DNA from: Sphingobacterium mizutaii
Lineage (GTDB): Bacteria > Bacteroidota > Bacteroidia > Sphingobacteriales > Sphingobacteriaceae
NCBI RefSeq assembly: GCF_900187125.1
Contig: NZ_LT906468.1
Coordinates: forward strand, 3,844,001-3,908,000
Length of the DNA stretch: 64,000 bases
Direction: 5' to 3'
Shown: positions 46,201-57,788 of the stretch, in pieces
How positions within the stretch are numbered: position 1 is the stretch's first letter
Layout: each line of letters starts with the position of its first letter
Notes under the pieces: model-generated
What the model was told of the DNA's origin: nothing
Seen by the model: the letters and a program-made list of their open reading frames with translations, nothing else
Databases searched by the model: none
Translations under genes and position numbers: made by a program

Positions 46201-46357
46201 CTGCATAGTTTGTCCGAACGGATATCTGGGCAGGGTCAATGGACGGAAACTCACGGACTCCCAAGAACGTATATCCAATGATTCCAAAAAGAATCAGGAT
46301 CAAGTTCATGACTATCGTCAGGACAGGCCGCTTAATACTTATGGTAGATAAACTCAT
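43262..46357 (-). CDS. RND efflux pump, HAE-1-like inner-membrane subunit
   Basis: A 1031-aa proton-driven drug/hydrophobe exporter of the AcrB/MexF type. Twelve helices and two large periplasmic loops are suggested by the pattern. The first helix follows [24 protein letters not shown], and the proton-relay aspartates are in [16 protein letters not shown] (helix 4). The second-half motif is [31 protein letters not shown]. The gene lies 10 nt after the adaptor gene and couples to the outer-membrane gene. Substrates cannot be read from the sequence. Confidence 0.93.
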   Translation of the reverse strand: [1031 protein letters not shown]

Positions 46358-46367
46358 TTTTTCTCGA

Positions 46368-47429
46368 TTATTGAAGGTTCACCTGAACTTTAGAGCCATT
46401 CCGCAAGGACATTACTCCCGAAGTCAGCACAGTATCTCCTGTCTGGATCCCCGAAGTAATCAATACGTCCTCATCCGTTCTTGCTCCTGTTTCAACCATG
46501 ACCTCATTCGCCATACCATTTTTCATCACAAAAAGCTTTTTACCATTTTGAACGGGTATCAAGGCTTCTGCTGGAACTAACAAGCCATTGTCCAAAGTTT
46601 CCAAGGGAAAGATAATATTGGCAAAAGTTCCTGGAATGATACGATCTGAACTGTTAGATGTGATTGCTTTTACTAATAATGTTCTGGTGTTTGCTTCCAC
46701 CGCCGGTTCAGTTGCATAGATCTTGGCAGTAAATTCCCCTTCCACACCTTGAACACTAAATTTAATTTGATTATTGAGGGTTACTTTATTGGCATATTTT
46801 TCTGGAATTGAAAAAGAAACCTTCAACCTATTGGTATTTACCAACTGTGCAATATTGGTTGTCGGAGTCACATAACTTCCTTTCGAAATACTTCTTAGAC
46901 CGATACGGCCCGAAAAAGGAGCACGGATAACCGTCTTGCTCAACTGTGCCTTGATCAATTGGATCTGCGATTGCGCAGTCCGGAAGTCGGCACTTGCGAT
47001 ATCGTATTCTTCTTGAGAAATAGCTTCCTTTTCCAACAAGAGCTTGGCTCTTCTTTCATTTTCAGCAGCTAGGTTATTGCGGGTTTGAGCTTGAGCCAAT
47101 TGAGCTTGCAGCTCCGCATCATTGATGGTCAATAGAGGTTGACCTTGAGAAACCCTGCCCCCTTCCGAGAAATTGATCGACTCTACGATACCCGAAATCT
47201 CCGTATGCAGCTCAATCTGTTCATCTGCCTCGATGGCACCTGATAAAGAAAGGAAATCAGAGAAAGGTTGGCCTTGAACGACAGTCCCATAAACTTTTAC
47301 TGAGGAGTTGCCACCTCTAGGTCCCTGTTGTGCCGCTGCTTTTTCTTTATTTTTGTTGATCCTATAGAAGACCATTCCACCAACAACCAATACTGCTATC
47401 AATAATATTACTATGGATTTTCTTTTCAT
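46368..47429 (-). CDS. RND efflux periplasmic adaptor (membrane fusion protein)
   Basis: A 353-aa protein anchored by an N-terminal hydrophobic segment (SIVILLIAVLVVGGMVFYRI). A biotinyl-lipoyl-like barrel (IELHTEISGIVESINFSEGGRVSQGQPLLTI), a coiled-coil hairpin (QLAQAQTRNNLAAENERRAKLL) and the second lipoyl half (VIRAPFSGRIGLRSISKGSYV) follow. A beta-barrel and membrane-proximal domain end it. It is first in the order adaptor, pump, channel. It bridges the inner-membrane pump to the TolC-like channel. Confidence 0.92.
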   Translation of the reverse strand: MKRKSIVILLIAVLVVGGMVFYRINKNKEKAAAQQGPRGGNSSVKVYGTVVQGQPFSDFLSLSGAIEADEQIELHTEISGIVESINFSEGGRVSQGQPLLTINDAELQAQLAQAQTRNNLAAENERRAKLLLEKEAISQEEYDIASADFRTAQSQIQLIKAQLSKTVIRAPFSGRIGLRSISKGSYVTPTTNIAQLVNTNRLKVSFSIPEKYANKVTLNNQIKFSVQGVEGEFTAKIYATEPAVEANTRTLLVKAITSNSSDRIIPGTFANIIFPLETLDNGLLVPAEALIPVQNGKKLFVMKNGMANEVMVETGARTDEDVLITSGIQTGDTVLTSGVMSLRNGSKVQVNLQ

Positions 47430-47551
47430 TTCAGGTTAGATAAAAACTTATCGTTTTCACGTTTTATAAAACTGAAAAATAGAAAAAAAAGGAATAGGAT
47501 AGTGTAATATTGTTATTATACTATTATTAGCAGAGAATTAACACAAGAATA

Positions 47552-48169
47552 CTATGCAGAAGGAACCTGCACAGAGCTCACAATATTAAGCTTTTTAAGG
47601 ATGACTTGGATCAATTGCCATAATTTATCCACTGTTATTTCAAAGTGCTTAGCAATATTATTCAGGCTAAACCCCTCTAATAAGCGATGCACTATGGTCA
47701 ATTCACGCTTGGACAACTTTCTCCTCGATTGGGGAGGTTGTTGGATCCCAAAGAACAGGGATTTAGTAATTTCAGGACTGACATAAGAAGAACCATTGAT
47801 CACATCAATGATTATATTCATCATGTCCACGGATTTAGTTCCTTTTTTGACAAAGGCATTAGCACCAGCAAGTAGGCTCTTACGAACAATGGCAGGGTTA
47901 TCAACATCCGATAGCATGAGGATATGTACATTGGGATAAAGCGCCTTAATAATCGGGATACCAGAGATCCCATCGATATCAGGCATCATGATATCCAAGA
48001 GGATTACATCAGGGATTTCTGAATTAGCGGCTTTCGTTTGGAAGTCCATGATCGATTCAGCCTCGATTACAAAATCAAAGTGAACTGCATTGATATTCAT
48101 AAGCTGGAATTTCGTCAAAGTACGACAAAAGACGCTATCATCAATTATTCCTAATTTAATGCTCTGCAT
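47552..48169 (-). CDS. NarL/LuxR-type response regulator
   Basis: From the ATG at 48169 (205 aa) it has a receiver domain (acidic pair in IIDDS at 9-11, phospho-acceptor D59 in ILLDIMMPDIDG, K near VKKGTKS) and a C-terminal HTH (LSKRELTIVHRLLEGFSLNNIAKHF). The recognition helix departs from the usual VKTVERHR pattern (ITVDKLWQLIQ). No kinase gene is adjacent, so it is an orphan. Its position 122 nt upstream of the efflux operon, same strand, suggests but does not prove control of the pump. A 13-codon longer frame to 48208 is less likely. Confidence 0.8.
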   Translation of the reverse strand: MQSIKLGIIDDSVFCRTLTKFQLMNINAVHFDFVIEAESIMDFQTKAANSEIPDVILLDIMMPDIDGISGIPIIKALYPNVHILMLSDVDNPAIVRKSLLAGANAFVKKGTKSVDMMNIIIDVINGSSYVSPEITKSLFFGIQQPPQSRRKLSKRELTIVHRLLEGFSLNNIAKHFEITVDKLWQLIQVILKKLNIVSSVQVPSA

Positions 48170-48642
48170 ATTTATTAACTTAAATCCACTAAATTGATCC
48201 TTGGGCAAATCAATATTAACAACTTATTATGTTTCCTTATAAATATACAATTTGTATGCAAATTCAGAAAGAAACTATATGTAAAAGTAGGATTATTTTT
48301 TATAAATTAATTAATTTATAAAAATAAGAGATAATATTTTTCAGTAAAGATAAACGAAATAATTTAAACAACCTTAAGTAAAAACAAACAAAGATTTATA
48401 CAATTTATTTGTTACAACTTAAGTATTAGGTTAAATTTAAGAAACATAGATTGAAATTCAATAAATACATTGAATAATTAGAGGTTTTCTCCATGAATTA
48501 TTTAGATAAAATTACAAAAACGGTAAAGCAATAAGAAGGATTGATATTGGATTAAGTGAAATAACCTTAAAAAAGCTTGACTAAGGGGGAACTGAGATAA
48601 TTTATTAATTGTTGGGCAATTGAAGTTGGATGGGAAGGATGG

Positions 48643-48713
48643 TTGAACCAGGATGGATGGGATGGGAGGATTGTTTGAACCAGGATGGATGGGATTGGAG
48701 GATGGACCAAGAC
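48643..48713 (+). repeat. GAACCAGGATGG module, two tandem partial copies
   Basis: TTGAACCAGGATGG at 48643-48656 and again at 48675-48688, the second continuing to GGATTGGAGGATGGACCAAGACC. The same module occurs inverted at 54612-54658 and 61172-61209. Confidence 0.7.
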
Positions 48714-48754
48714 CGTCATGGAAAACATACTTCCGCCTGAACGTCCCCCATTCC

Positions 48755-48778
48755 GTAGGGGCGGATCGCATCCGCCCG
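48755..48778 (+). repeat. GTAGGGGCGGAT inverted-repeat module
   Basis: GGGCGGAT and ATCCGCCC flank CGC. A sister copy (GGGCGAATTCGATTCGCCCCTAC type) is inverted at 54666-54692, on the other side of the rRNA operon. Similar GTAGGGGCGnAT words are common intergenic repeats in many bacteria, from memory. Confidence 0.6.
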
Positions 48779-48839
48779 CTGCCGTGCACCGGACCTGCCT
48801 GCTCCCTTACCGCTTTCCCAATGTCCATAAAAACAGAAA

Positions 48840-48863
48840 GCCCGCTGTCTGTTGACAGCGGGC
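48840..48863 (-). terminator. rRNA operon terminator
   Basis: Ten-base perfect arms GCCCGCTGTC / GACAGCGGGC around TGTT, about 10 nt past the 5S 3' end. On the minus strand it runs into CTTTCTGTTTTTA. Confidence 0.85.
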
Positions 48864-48873
48864 CTCTCTATAA

Positions 48874-48986
<113 letters not shown>

Positions 48987-49079
48987 ATACCTTTTTGTAC
49001 ATGGCCCCTTGGGGACCGTTGCACATTGACATGTTATTGGAAGAAAAGATCAGAAAAAGAGAGAGGACAACAGGTCTAT

Positions 49080-51970
<2,891 letters not shown>

Positions 51971-52092
51971 GCTACCACCCCTTTTGCAAAGTGGTAGGTT
52001 GCTTTTGGTCCCATACATAAAGTATGGAGCCTCTGTTGTCTTCTCTTGTTAATCTCTTTTCTTCCAATATGTCAAAGAACTCTTTATCCGGG

Positions 52093-52127
52093 TATCTAGT
52101 AGATAGTATTTAGTAGTTAGTAATCAG
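52093..52127 (+). repeat. Heptanucleotide-period repeat in the 23S-tRNA spacer
   Basis: Five units TATCTAG, TAGATAG, TATTTAG, TAGTTAG, TAATCAG between 23S and tRNA-Ala. The inverted partner is at 52380-52407, on the other side of the tRNA pair. Confidence 0.75.
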
Positions 52128-52172
52128 ACCCTTGCGGGCTAACGTTCGCCATACCATCTGGACCCAGATCTG

Positions 52173-52246
52173 TGGAGAATAACGGATTCGAACCGTTGAC
52201 CCCCTGCGTGCAAGGCAGGTGCTCTAGCCAGCTGAGCTAATCCCCC
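52173..52246 (-). tRNA. tRNA-Ala (anticodon TGC)
   Basis: Reads GGGGGATTAGCTCAGCTGG, anticodon loop CTTGCACG, T arm GGTTCGAATCC, acceptor 3' side ATTCTCC plus discriminator A. CCA is not encoded. Standard position in the 16S-23S spacer. Confidence 0.96.
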
Positions 52247-52254
52247 GTGTGTGG

Positions 52255-52328
52255 TAGTCCCGAGCAGATTTGAACTGCTGACCCCTACATTATCAGTGTA
52301 GTGCTCTAACCAACTGAGCTACGGGACT
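52255..52328 (-). tRNA. tRNA-Ile (anticodon GAT)
   Basis: Reads AGTCCCGTAGCTCAGTTGG, anticodon loop CTGATAA, T arm AGTTCAAATCT, acceptor CGGGACT plus A. It is 8 nt from tRNA-Ala in the 16S-23S spacer; CCA is not encoded. Confidence 0.96.
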
Positions 52329-52330
52329 AG

Positions 52331-52351
52331 CTTATCTCTCTCATCTCTCGG
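52331..52351 (+). repeat. Short heptanucleotide-period stretch beside tRNA-Ile
   Basis: Units CTTATCT, CTCTCAT, CTCTCGG, 2 nt from the tRNA. The period is the same as in the other loci but only three units are present, so it may be chance. Confidence 0.35.
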
Positions 52352-52379
52352 TGTCACCGGTTGTCGGGCAGTACGGTGT

Positions 52380-52407
52380 CTAGATACTAAATACTAGATA
52401 CTCGGTA
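52380..52407 (+). repeat. Heptanucleotide-period repeat in the 16S-tRNA spacer
   Basis: Units CTAGATA, CTAAATA, CTAGATA, CTCGGTA. CTAGATA is the exact reverse complement of TATCTAG at 52093, so transcripts could form a stem enclosing both tRNAs. Confidence 0.75.
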
Positions 52408-52493
52408 CTGTCCCACAGGGTGGGCACTTTCTTCTGAATGTCTTTTTTTCTGTATAGATCATGTATGTGGCGCAGCTCCCCCGGAGCGGGCTC

Positions 52494-54027
<1,534 letters not shown>

Positions 54028-54310
54028 ATGAAGTGTAAGACCAAGACTATTTATAATAAATAGAATCGTTGTCTTATAAAAATGTTTTCCTCCCGCTCCG
54101 GGATACCTGAATTGATTTTGTAAATCTTGTTCAGCTACCGTACTCTCGTACGGGTCGCTGCGCTACATGATCATTTAAAGAACTTATCGCGCCTGGGCAT
54201 CTCGCTTCGGCTTTTTTATGTTGTGTCCCCTCCGTAAAGGAAGGTCGCAATCTGTCATTTTTTTCCGCTCCGGACATCGCGTCCGTAGCTGTTTCCCTTG
54301 GCTGGGACTG
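54028..54310 (-). other. rRNA operon leader
   Basis: About 280 nt between the proximal promoter and 16S. No tRNA or gene. It contains short complementary GTACTCTCGTAC-type and CCTTCCTTTACGGAGG-type foldbacks, probably processing or antitermination leader sequence. Confidence 0.5.
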
Positions 54311-54340
54311 CAAAGGTAAGAACCTTTTTCGAAACCGCAA
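54311..54340 (-). promoter_or_regulatory. rRNA promoter, proximal
   Basis: On the minus strand TTG (54340-54338), a 19-nt spacer and TACCTTTG (54318-54311), a perfect match to the Bacteroidota consensus. Upstream lies an A/T-rich stretch that could act as an UP-like element. Confidence 0.85.
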
Positions 54341-54471
54341 AATCTTTTTTAAAATATTTTTTGAGGCCCTTTTTTCGGTGGTTTCGGTAGTGCCAGTTTT
54401 GGCCTTCCCTCATCCCTTTTCCTTCCCTGTTGTCAGTGGCCCTGCGGCCGTCCCTCCCTTGCGGAGTGGTG

Positions 54472-54503
54472 CAAAGATAGGGACAAAATACCTTCACTTC
54501 CAA
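54472..54503 (-). promoter_or_regulatory. rRNA promoter, distal
   Basis: TTG (54503-54501), a 21-nt spacer and TATCTTTG (54479-54472) on the minus strand, 161 nt upstream of the proximal promoter. It is a perfect -7 with a slightly long spacer. Confidence 0.65.
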
Positions 54504-54611
54504 GGGGGCGGGCAAAGTATTTTTCGCCAGGCGGCATAACTCGCTGTAGCATTGCCAGATAAATTTTCAGGGAGGCAGGGAAAAAGGGGCAAAAGGGAGG
54601 CTTCCCGGGCC

Positions 54612-54658
54612 TTTCCATGGTCTTGGCCCATCCTCGGATCCCCTCCATCCTGGTTCAA
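54612..54658 (-). repeat. GAACCAGGATGG module, inverted copy
   Basis: Reverse complement reads TTTGAACCAGGATGG, then GGATCCGAGGATGGGCCAAGACC and ATGGAAA, closely matching 48673-48722. Confidence 0.7.
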
Positions 54659-54665
54659 ATGCATG

Positions 54666-54692
54666 GGGCGGGCGAATTCGATTCGCCCCTAC
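54666..54692 (-). repeat. GTAGGGGCGAAT inverted-repeat module, inverted copy
   Basis: GGGCGAATTCGATTCGCCC core next to CCTAC; reverse-complement counterpart of 48755-48778. Confidence 0.6.
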
Positions 54693-55078
54693 CGTGGTGG
54701 TGATCATGGTCCATCCCTCTCGATGATCCTGTGCCGGGTCTCGGCTCCGCTCAACCATCGGAATGGTTTCTCCTCCCTACCCCATCCCACCCACATTCGG
54801 AAATCTCGCAACGCAAACCATGCCATCCCCCTCCCGATCCCCCAGCGTCCCACTTCCAACCTCGGGTACGCTACGGCCTATCCAGCTCTCTCCACCGAAG
54901 CTTTCCCGAACATGCCCCGAATGAGTCCCGAACCAGACCCCCAGAAAAACACCTCATTTATTGTATTTGATCACAAACTCGTAGCAGCCTCTTGCATTCG
55001 TTAAAAACATTTAAAAAATAGCTCTCACAAAATTTCCTCAAGCAATATTCATTATATTTAAGAAACCAATAATATATT

Positions 55079-56356
55079 ATGGATACCACTGACCAGAAAC
55101 AGCCGATCGACGTATTTCCTAGAAACCCCATCCTATTTAGGTTCTGCTTTTTATTAATAACCCTGTTTATTATCTTAATAAACAACAGCAGCTTCTTTTT
55201 CTTACTCTTTTTGGAGCGCCTTCTCGCCCCAGTCTTAACCGACCTCCTAAAGTTCCTGGCTTCAGACTTTGTGAAGATCCATGCGAACATGCCCTTTAAG
55301 AGTGGAAGCGGAGACACCACCTTGCAATGGCTACTCCTTTTATTAATAACTATAGTATCTATAATAGGATGCATCGTTTGGACCTCGATCGATCGAAAAA
55401 ACAAGGTATATCCAAGATTATACTATTGGCTCACGGTACTGATCAGGTATTACATTGGAATCACCATGTTTATGTATGGCTTTGTCAAGGTATTTTCCAG
55501 CCAGTTTCCATTTCCAGATATCATCAGTCTGACCGAACCCCTGTACAAATTCTCACCGATGGGCTTGGCATGGACCTTTTATGGAGCATCGCCTGCCTAT
55601 AATATATTTATAGGTATTGCCGAAATGTTGGGGATCTTGCTGCTGTTCAGAAGGACCAGCACCTTGGGTGCATTGATTATGCTAGGGGTCAGCATCAACG
55701 TGATGGCTACAAATTACTTTTATGACGTACCCGTGAAGATGGTTTCCACAGCTTTGGTCTTGTTAAGTCTTTTTCTATTGGCACCCAATATCCAAAAGTT
55801 CTATGTTCTCCTGATCAAACAGAAACCTGTACAACTCAGCAGGCCACCACAGCCAACCTTCAGCAAACGCTGGAAACGAATTGCATTTATCTCCATAAAA
55901 TACCTGTTCATTATTTTGACGATCGCCTCCCTTATCCCAAGGACTCATGCAACCAGAAAGTACATGGCCCAAAGAAAGGGTGTGAAAAGTGAACTCTATG
56001 GTGCATATTATATCCCCTTTAAGGAACATCTGAACCGCAAGAAAATAAACATCCCAGACCATTGGCATTATTTAATGTTCAAAGATGAGCATACCTTATT
56101 CATTCGCGATGAGCAGATGGAGCTGGACAGTTATCAAATCATTCCCGAAAAAGACAGTAAGGAATTTAGAATCGTAGGGAAACCCAACGAACCTTCGCTG
56201 GACCTGAAATACCGATTAAAGGAGGATGGATTAATACTCATTGAAGCCGGTAGCAAGGATTCCACATCTATCTTTTTGGAAAAGATAGACATGGACAATA
56301 TCGACCTCAAGACCCGGACTTTCCGCTGGGTGCAGGACTACCCTTATAATAGGTAG
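55079..56356 (+). CDS. DoxX-like integral membrane protein
   Basis: A 425-aa protein with seven or so hydrophobic helices. The central part (YYIGITMFMYGFVKVFSSQFPFP, then AYNIFIGIAEMLGILLLFRRTSTLGALIMLGVSINVMATNYFYDVPVK) resembles DoxX/SURF4-type four-helix modules. A C-terminal soluble domain of about 120 residues (YGAYYIPFKEHLNRKKI to the end) looks beta-rich. Function unknown; DoxX relatives are tied to quinone or redox processes. Its stop codon directly abuts that of the convergent gcdH gene. Confidence 0.65.
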   Translation: MDTTDQKQPIDVFPRNPILFRFCFLLITLFIILINNSSFFFLLFLERLLAPVLTDLLKFLASDFVKIHANMPFKSGSGDTTLQWLLLLLITIVSIIGCIVWTSIDRKNKVYPRLYYWLTVLIRYYIGITMFMYGFVKVFSSQFPFPDIISLTEPLYKFSPMGLAWTFYGASPAYNIFIGIAEMLGILLLFRRTSTLGALIMLGVSINVMATNYFYDVPVKMVSTALVLLSLFLLAPNIQKFYVLLIKQKPVQLSRPPQPTFSKRWKRIAFISIKYLFIILTIASLIPRTHATRKYMAQRKGVKSELYGAYYIPFKEHLNRKKINIPDHWHYLMFKDEHTLFIRDEQMELDSYQIIPEKDSKEFRIVGKPNEPSLDLKYRLKEDGLILIEAGSKDSTSIFLEKIDMDNIDLKTRTFRWVQDYPYNR

Positions 56357-57508
56357 TTAAAAAGCATTGATGCCTGTGATGTCATTCCCCGTAATCAGGA
56401 GATGGACATCATGGGTACCCTCGTAGGTAATGACCGATTCCAGGTTCATCATGTGACGCATGATCGGATAGTCGCCGACAATGCCCATGGCACCTAAAAT
56501 CTGCCTAGCTTCGCGGGCAACCTGCAAGGCCATGTTCACATTATTGCGTTTAGCCATGGAAATCTGCGCAGGTGTAGCACGATCTTCATTTTTTAACTGG
56601 CCCAATCGCCAGGAAAGCAACTGTGCCTTGCTGATCTCGGTAACCATTTCAGCCAATTTCTTTTGCTGCAATTGAAAGGAAGCAATAGGTTTCCCGAATT
56701 GCTTACGTTCTTTAGCATACTTCAAGGCCGTTTCATAACAATCCACCGCAGCGCCAATAGCTCCCCAAGAAATTCCATATCGTGCAGAATTCAGACAGGA
56801 CAAAGGTCCTTTCATGGAACTAACTTCAGGAAGTACATTTTCTTGCGGTATAAAAACCTGGTCAAAGACCAGCTCCCCGGTTTTGGAAGCGCGCAAGGAC
56901 CATTTATTCAAAGTCTCGGGCGTACTGAAGCCTTCAAAGCCTCTTTCTACGATCACCCCACGGATCTTTTTATCCTCATCACGCGCCCATACCACGGCGA
57001 TATCACAGATCGGCGCATTGGTAATCCACATTTTTGAACCGGAGAGGCGATATCCATCCCCATCTTTGACCAACTTAGTTTCCATGCTGGCTGGGTCAGA
57101 ACCATGGTTGGGTTCGGTCAGTCCAAATGCACCGATCAGATCGCCGCTCGCTAGACGAGGCAAGAACCTGTGTTTCTGTTCTTCCGAACCAAACTTATAG
57201 ATCGGGAACATGACCAATGAGGATTGCACCGAAGCGGCAGAGCGGATGGCCGAGTCACCAAATTCCAGCTCCTGCATAATCAAACCATAGGACATATAGT
57301 CAAGCCCTACTCCCCCATATTCTTCGGGGATAAAGGGACCAAGGGCGCCAATAGCACCCAATTTTTTCATCAGACCGGGGATCTCCTTATGCTCTTGGGC
57401 ATACTGGTCGATCACCGGAACGATCTCGGATTTCACAAATTCGCGGATGGCATCCCGAACCAGGAGCTGTTCAGGGCTTAATAATTCTTCTATTTGGTAG
57501 TAGTCCAT
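56357..57508 (-). CDS. gcdH: Glutaryl-CoA dehydrogenase
   Basis: FAD enzyme that oxidises and decarboxylates glutaryl-CoA to crotonyl-CoA, late in lysine and tryptophan breakdown. From the ATG at 57508 (MDYYQIEELLSPEQ, 383 aa) it has IRSAASVQSSLVMFPIYKFGSEEQ, whose R89 matches the substrate-carboxylate arginine of human GCDH. It also has FGLTEPNHGSDPASMETK (FAD site) and TYEGTHDVH with the catalytic base E363. These segments track the human enzyme closely, so this is more specific than a generic acyl-CoA dehydrogenase. It is divergent from the lysine genes. A 19-codon longer frame to 57565 is rejected as an unlikely hydrophobic lead. Confidence 0.9.
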   Translation of the reverse strand: MDYYQIEELLSPEQLLVRDAIREFVKSEIVPVIDQYAQEHKEIPGLMKKLGAIGALGPFIPEEYGGVGLDYMSYGLIMQELEFGDSAIRSAASVQSSLVMFPIYKFGSEEQKHRFLPRLASGDLIGAFGLTEPNHGSDPASMETKLVKDGDGYRLSGSKMWITNAPICDIAVVWARDEDKKIRGVIVERGFEGFSTPETLNKWSLRASKTGELVFDQVFIPQENVLPEVSSMKGPLSCLNSARYGISWGAIGAAVDCYETALKYAKERKQFGKPIASFQLQQKKLAEMVTEISKAQLLSWRLGQLKNEDRATPAQISMAKRNNVNMALQVAREARQILGAMGIVGDYPIMRHMMNLESVITYEGTHDVHLLITGNDITGINAF

Positions 57509-57788
57509 GGATAATTTAGATTTATAGACAACAGGCGAAAGCAACAGAAAAAACACTGCCCACACAGCGCCAAATGCTATTCGAATCTACCGATATTAAG
57601 CTGTTTGAAAAATGACCAAAATCATCCTTCCAACAAACATTTTCGCATAACCTCCTCAAATCGCGTAGGACTTATGTTTTCCGCACCTCATCTTATGTCC
57701 AAATTACAAAATAAATTCGACCAAATCCATGTAACAACAAAATATATTCTCTATATTTATAGAAATTTCGAATAATATAAACCATATT

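Larger units (their letters stand above)
48209..48839. other. Gap between response regulator and rRNA operon
   Basis: AT-rich and featureless from 48209 to about 48600. Then two tandem GAACCAGGATGG-type modules (48643-48713) and a GTAGGGGCG inverted-repeat module (48755-48778) precede the rRNA operon terminator. No gene is supported. Confidence 0.6.
54504..55078. other. Gap between rRNA promoters and the DoxX-like gene
   Basis: Holds the inverted GAACCAGGATGG module (54612-54658), the GTAGGGGCG module (54666-54692) and a word CCGAACATGCCCCGAATGAG (54907-54926) related to the 26.5-kb foldback. The rest, C-rich on the plus strand, shows no gene. The last 80 nt are AT-rich and probably carry the downstream gene's promoter. 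Confidence 0.55.

Noticed and set aside
54552..55004. A 150-codon frame upstream of the DoxX-like gene
   Set aside because: It covers the inverted rRNA-flanking modules, is Pro/Ser/Arg-rich, and has no family resemblance.
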